Shown here piece by piece: positions 6,985 to 7,732 of a stretch of 7,732 nucleotides of DNA; positions within the stretch are counted from its first letter, which is position 1, and each line of letters opens with the position of its first letter. This stretch comes from Ornithinimicrobium sp. (lineage in GTDB: Bacteria > Actinomycetota > Actinomycetes > Actinomycetales > Dermatophilaceae), in the NCBI GenBank assembly GCA_030145965.1, contig JASKZT010000165.1, forward strand, positions 1 through 7,732, written 5' to 3'. The notes under the pieces are model-generated. The model had not been told where the DNA came from. It did not search any database and worked only from the letters and a program-made list of their open reading frames with translations. The position numbers and the translations under genes are program-made.

Positions 6985-6990
6985 AGGAGG
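6985..6990 (+). promoter_or_regulatory. Shine-Dalgarno sequence of the QueD-like gene
   Basis: AGGAGG lies 4 bases before the ATG at 6995, in the 49-base gap after the dehydrogenase gene. It fixes that start. The gap contains no hairpin that would suggest a terminator, so the two genes are probably on one transcript. Confidence 0.7.
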
Positions 6991-6994
6991 CTCG

Positions 6995-7381
6995 ATGTTC
7001 ACCCTCACCGTCCGCGACCACGTCATGGTCGCGCACTCCCTGCCCGACCCGTTCTTCGGCCCGGCGCAGGGCCTGCACGGGGCGACCTACGTCGTCGAGG
7101 CGTCCTTCGAGCGGCCCGACCTGGACGAGCACGCCGTGGTGCTCGACATCGGCGCGGCCACCGAGGCGCTCTCCGGCGTGCTCGCACGCCTCGCCTACCG
7201 CAACCTGGACGAGGTGCCCGAGCTCGAGGGGATGCTGACGACCACCGAGGCCCTGGCGCGGTGGGTCGCCGAGCAGCTGGCCGAGGCGGTCGGCGCGACG
7301 GGGCTCGCGGCCCTCACGGTCGTGCTGCGCGAGCACCCCGACGCGTGGGCGGCCTACCGCCTGGAGCTGCCGCGCGGGTGA
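6995..7381 (+). CDS. 6-pyruvoyl-tetrahydropterin synthase/QueD-fold protein, catalytic residues replaced
   Basis: Small T-fold protein of 128 aa, normal length for 6-pyruvoyl-tetrahydropterin synthase/6-carboxytetrahydropterin synthase (about 120-140). Alignment by eye to the family shows the N-terminal histidine (VAHSL, H14). FGPAQGLHGATY (21-32) lies where canonical members have FG-x-C-x3-HGH-x-Y: the Cys position is A24, H28 is kept, and the second His of HGH is A30. LAYRNLDE (66-73) replaces the usual LDH-x-x-LN, so the catalytic Asp-His pair is A67-Y68. TTTEALA (82-88) matches the conserved P-T-x-E-N-L-A block, and the pterin-anchoring Glu near the C-terminus is kept (REHPDAWAAY, E113). 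It is therefore a clear family member unlikely to run the classical reaction. It probably works with the flanking dehydrogenase and glycosyltransferase; role unknown. Confidence 0.85.
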   Translation: MFTLTVRDHVMVAHSLPDPFFGPAQGLHGATYVVEASFERPDLDEHAVVLDIGAATEALSGVLARLAYRNLDEVPELEGMLTTTEALARWVAEQLAEAVGATGLAALTVVLREHPDAWAAYRLELPRG

Positions 7382-7732
7382 GGGCGACCCTGCTCGTCCC
7401 GGACCGGCCGGGGGACGCGCCGAGCGGCGGGGACCGCTACGACGCGGCGCTGGCCGACCGGTGGCGTGAGCTCGGGCGCGACCTGGCCGTGGTCGCGGTG
7501 GCCGGTGACTGGCCCTGGCCCACCGAGGAGCAGCGCGCGGTCCTGGGCGGGGTCGTCGACCGGCTGGGTGCTGGGCCGCTGCTGCTCGACGGGCTCGTGG
7601 GGTGCGCCGCGCCGGAGGTGGTGGAGCGGTCGGCCGCGGCGCGACCGACCGCGGTCCTCGTCCACGCCCTCCTCGCCGACGGCGCCGGGGCGACGGGCGA
7701 CCGGGCGGCGTCGCTCGCGCCGGTCGAGCTCC
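7378..7732 (+). CDS. Glycosyltransferase, GT4/GT-B type, N-terminal part (3' end outside window)
   Basis: 118 codons of a gene that runs off the window. The GTG start overlaps the preceding stop (GTGA), so translation is probably coupled. The first strand RATLLVPD is followed by a glycine turn and PSGGDRYDAALADRWRELG (about residues 15-33), which matches the S-G-G-x-x-Y-D opening of GT4-family GT-B glycosyltransferases that use nucleotide-sugar donors. Further Rossmann-like strands follow: DLAVVAVAG (36-44), GPLLLDGLVG (67-76) and AVLVHALLA (93-101, the 'VH' step usual in this family). The donor-binding C-terminal domain is not in the window, so neither donor nor acceptor can be suggested. 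The call rests on the N-terminal pattern only. Confidence 0.7.
   Translation, partial: MRATLLVPDRPGDAPSGGDRYDAALADRWRELGRDLAVVAVAGDWPWPTEEQRAVLGGVVDRLGAGPLLLDGLVGCAAPEVVERSAAARPTAVLVHALLADGAGATGDRAASLAPVEL

Noticed and set aside
5758..7026. 422-codon minus-strand open frame opposite the dehydrogenase, which could look like an upstream extension of the crt operon
   Set aside because: Low-complexity translation without motifs; the plus strand here has a clear Rossmann fold and MDR blocks.
6995..7381. Gene as queD in queuosine biosynthesis
   Set aside because: Catalytic residues are replaced and no queC, queE or queF lies nearby in the window.
7378..7732. Glycosyltransferase as CrtX, a carotenoid glucosyltransferase
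   Set aside because: It is in the divergent operon, coupled to the QueD-like gene, and its opening motif is that of general GT4 enzymes. Nothing visible ties it to carotenoids.

Overview
The window is very GC-rich (roughly 75% by eye), uses GTG and ATG starts, and its genes are packed with 1-4 base overlaps. This is typical of a high-GC actinobacterium. The gene content and order (crtE-crtB-crtI-crtYe-crtYf-crtEb) match the C50-carotenoid clusters of Corynebacterium, Micrococcus and relatives, so a pigmented member of the Micrococcales or a related order is likely. The genus cannot be read from the sequence.

Minus strand, 5761 down to 1: a seven-gene run, read right to left. It holds a GGPP synthase (crtE), phytoene synthase (crtB), phytoene desaturase (crtI), two small subunits of a heterodimeric lycopene cyclase (crtYe, crtYf), a UbiA-type lycopene elongase (crtEb), and a multi-pass membrane protein of unknown function cut by the window edge. 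The first six form a complete route: C5/C15 precursors to GGPP, phytoene, lycopene, C5-elongated lycopene and finally a cyclised C50 carotenoid of the decaprenoxanthin/sarcinaxanthin/C.p.450 type. Which ring type is made cannot be decided from motifs. Stop and start codons overlap from crtE through crtEb, which suggests one mRNA with translational coupling.

Middle, 5762-5955: a 194-base divergent intergenic region with a small, relatively AT-rich island near 5825-5860. It is the only plausible site for the crt promoter and possibly also for the rightward operon. No terminator, tRNA, rRNA, CRISPR or mobile element was seen.

Plus strand, 5956 to 7732: a second operon with three genes. They are a BchC-like medium-chain dehydrogenase, a protein of the 6-pyruvoyl-tetrahydropterin synthase/QueD fold, and the start of a GT4-type glycosyltransferase cut by the window edge. 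The QueD-fold protein lacks the catalytic cysteine, one zinc-binding histidine and the catalytic Asp-His pair, yet keeps the fold motifs and the pterin-anchoring glutamate. The dehydrogenase lacks classical zinc ligands. Together they look like part of an actinobacterial pathway whose product I cannot name. This is the least explained and most interesting part of the window.
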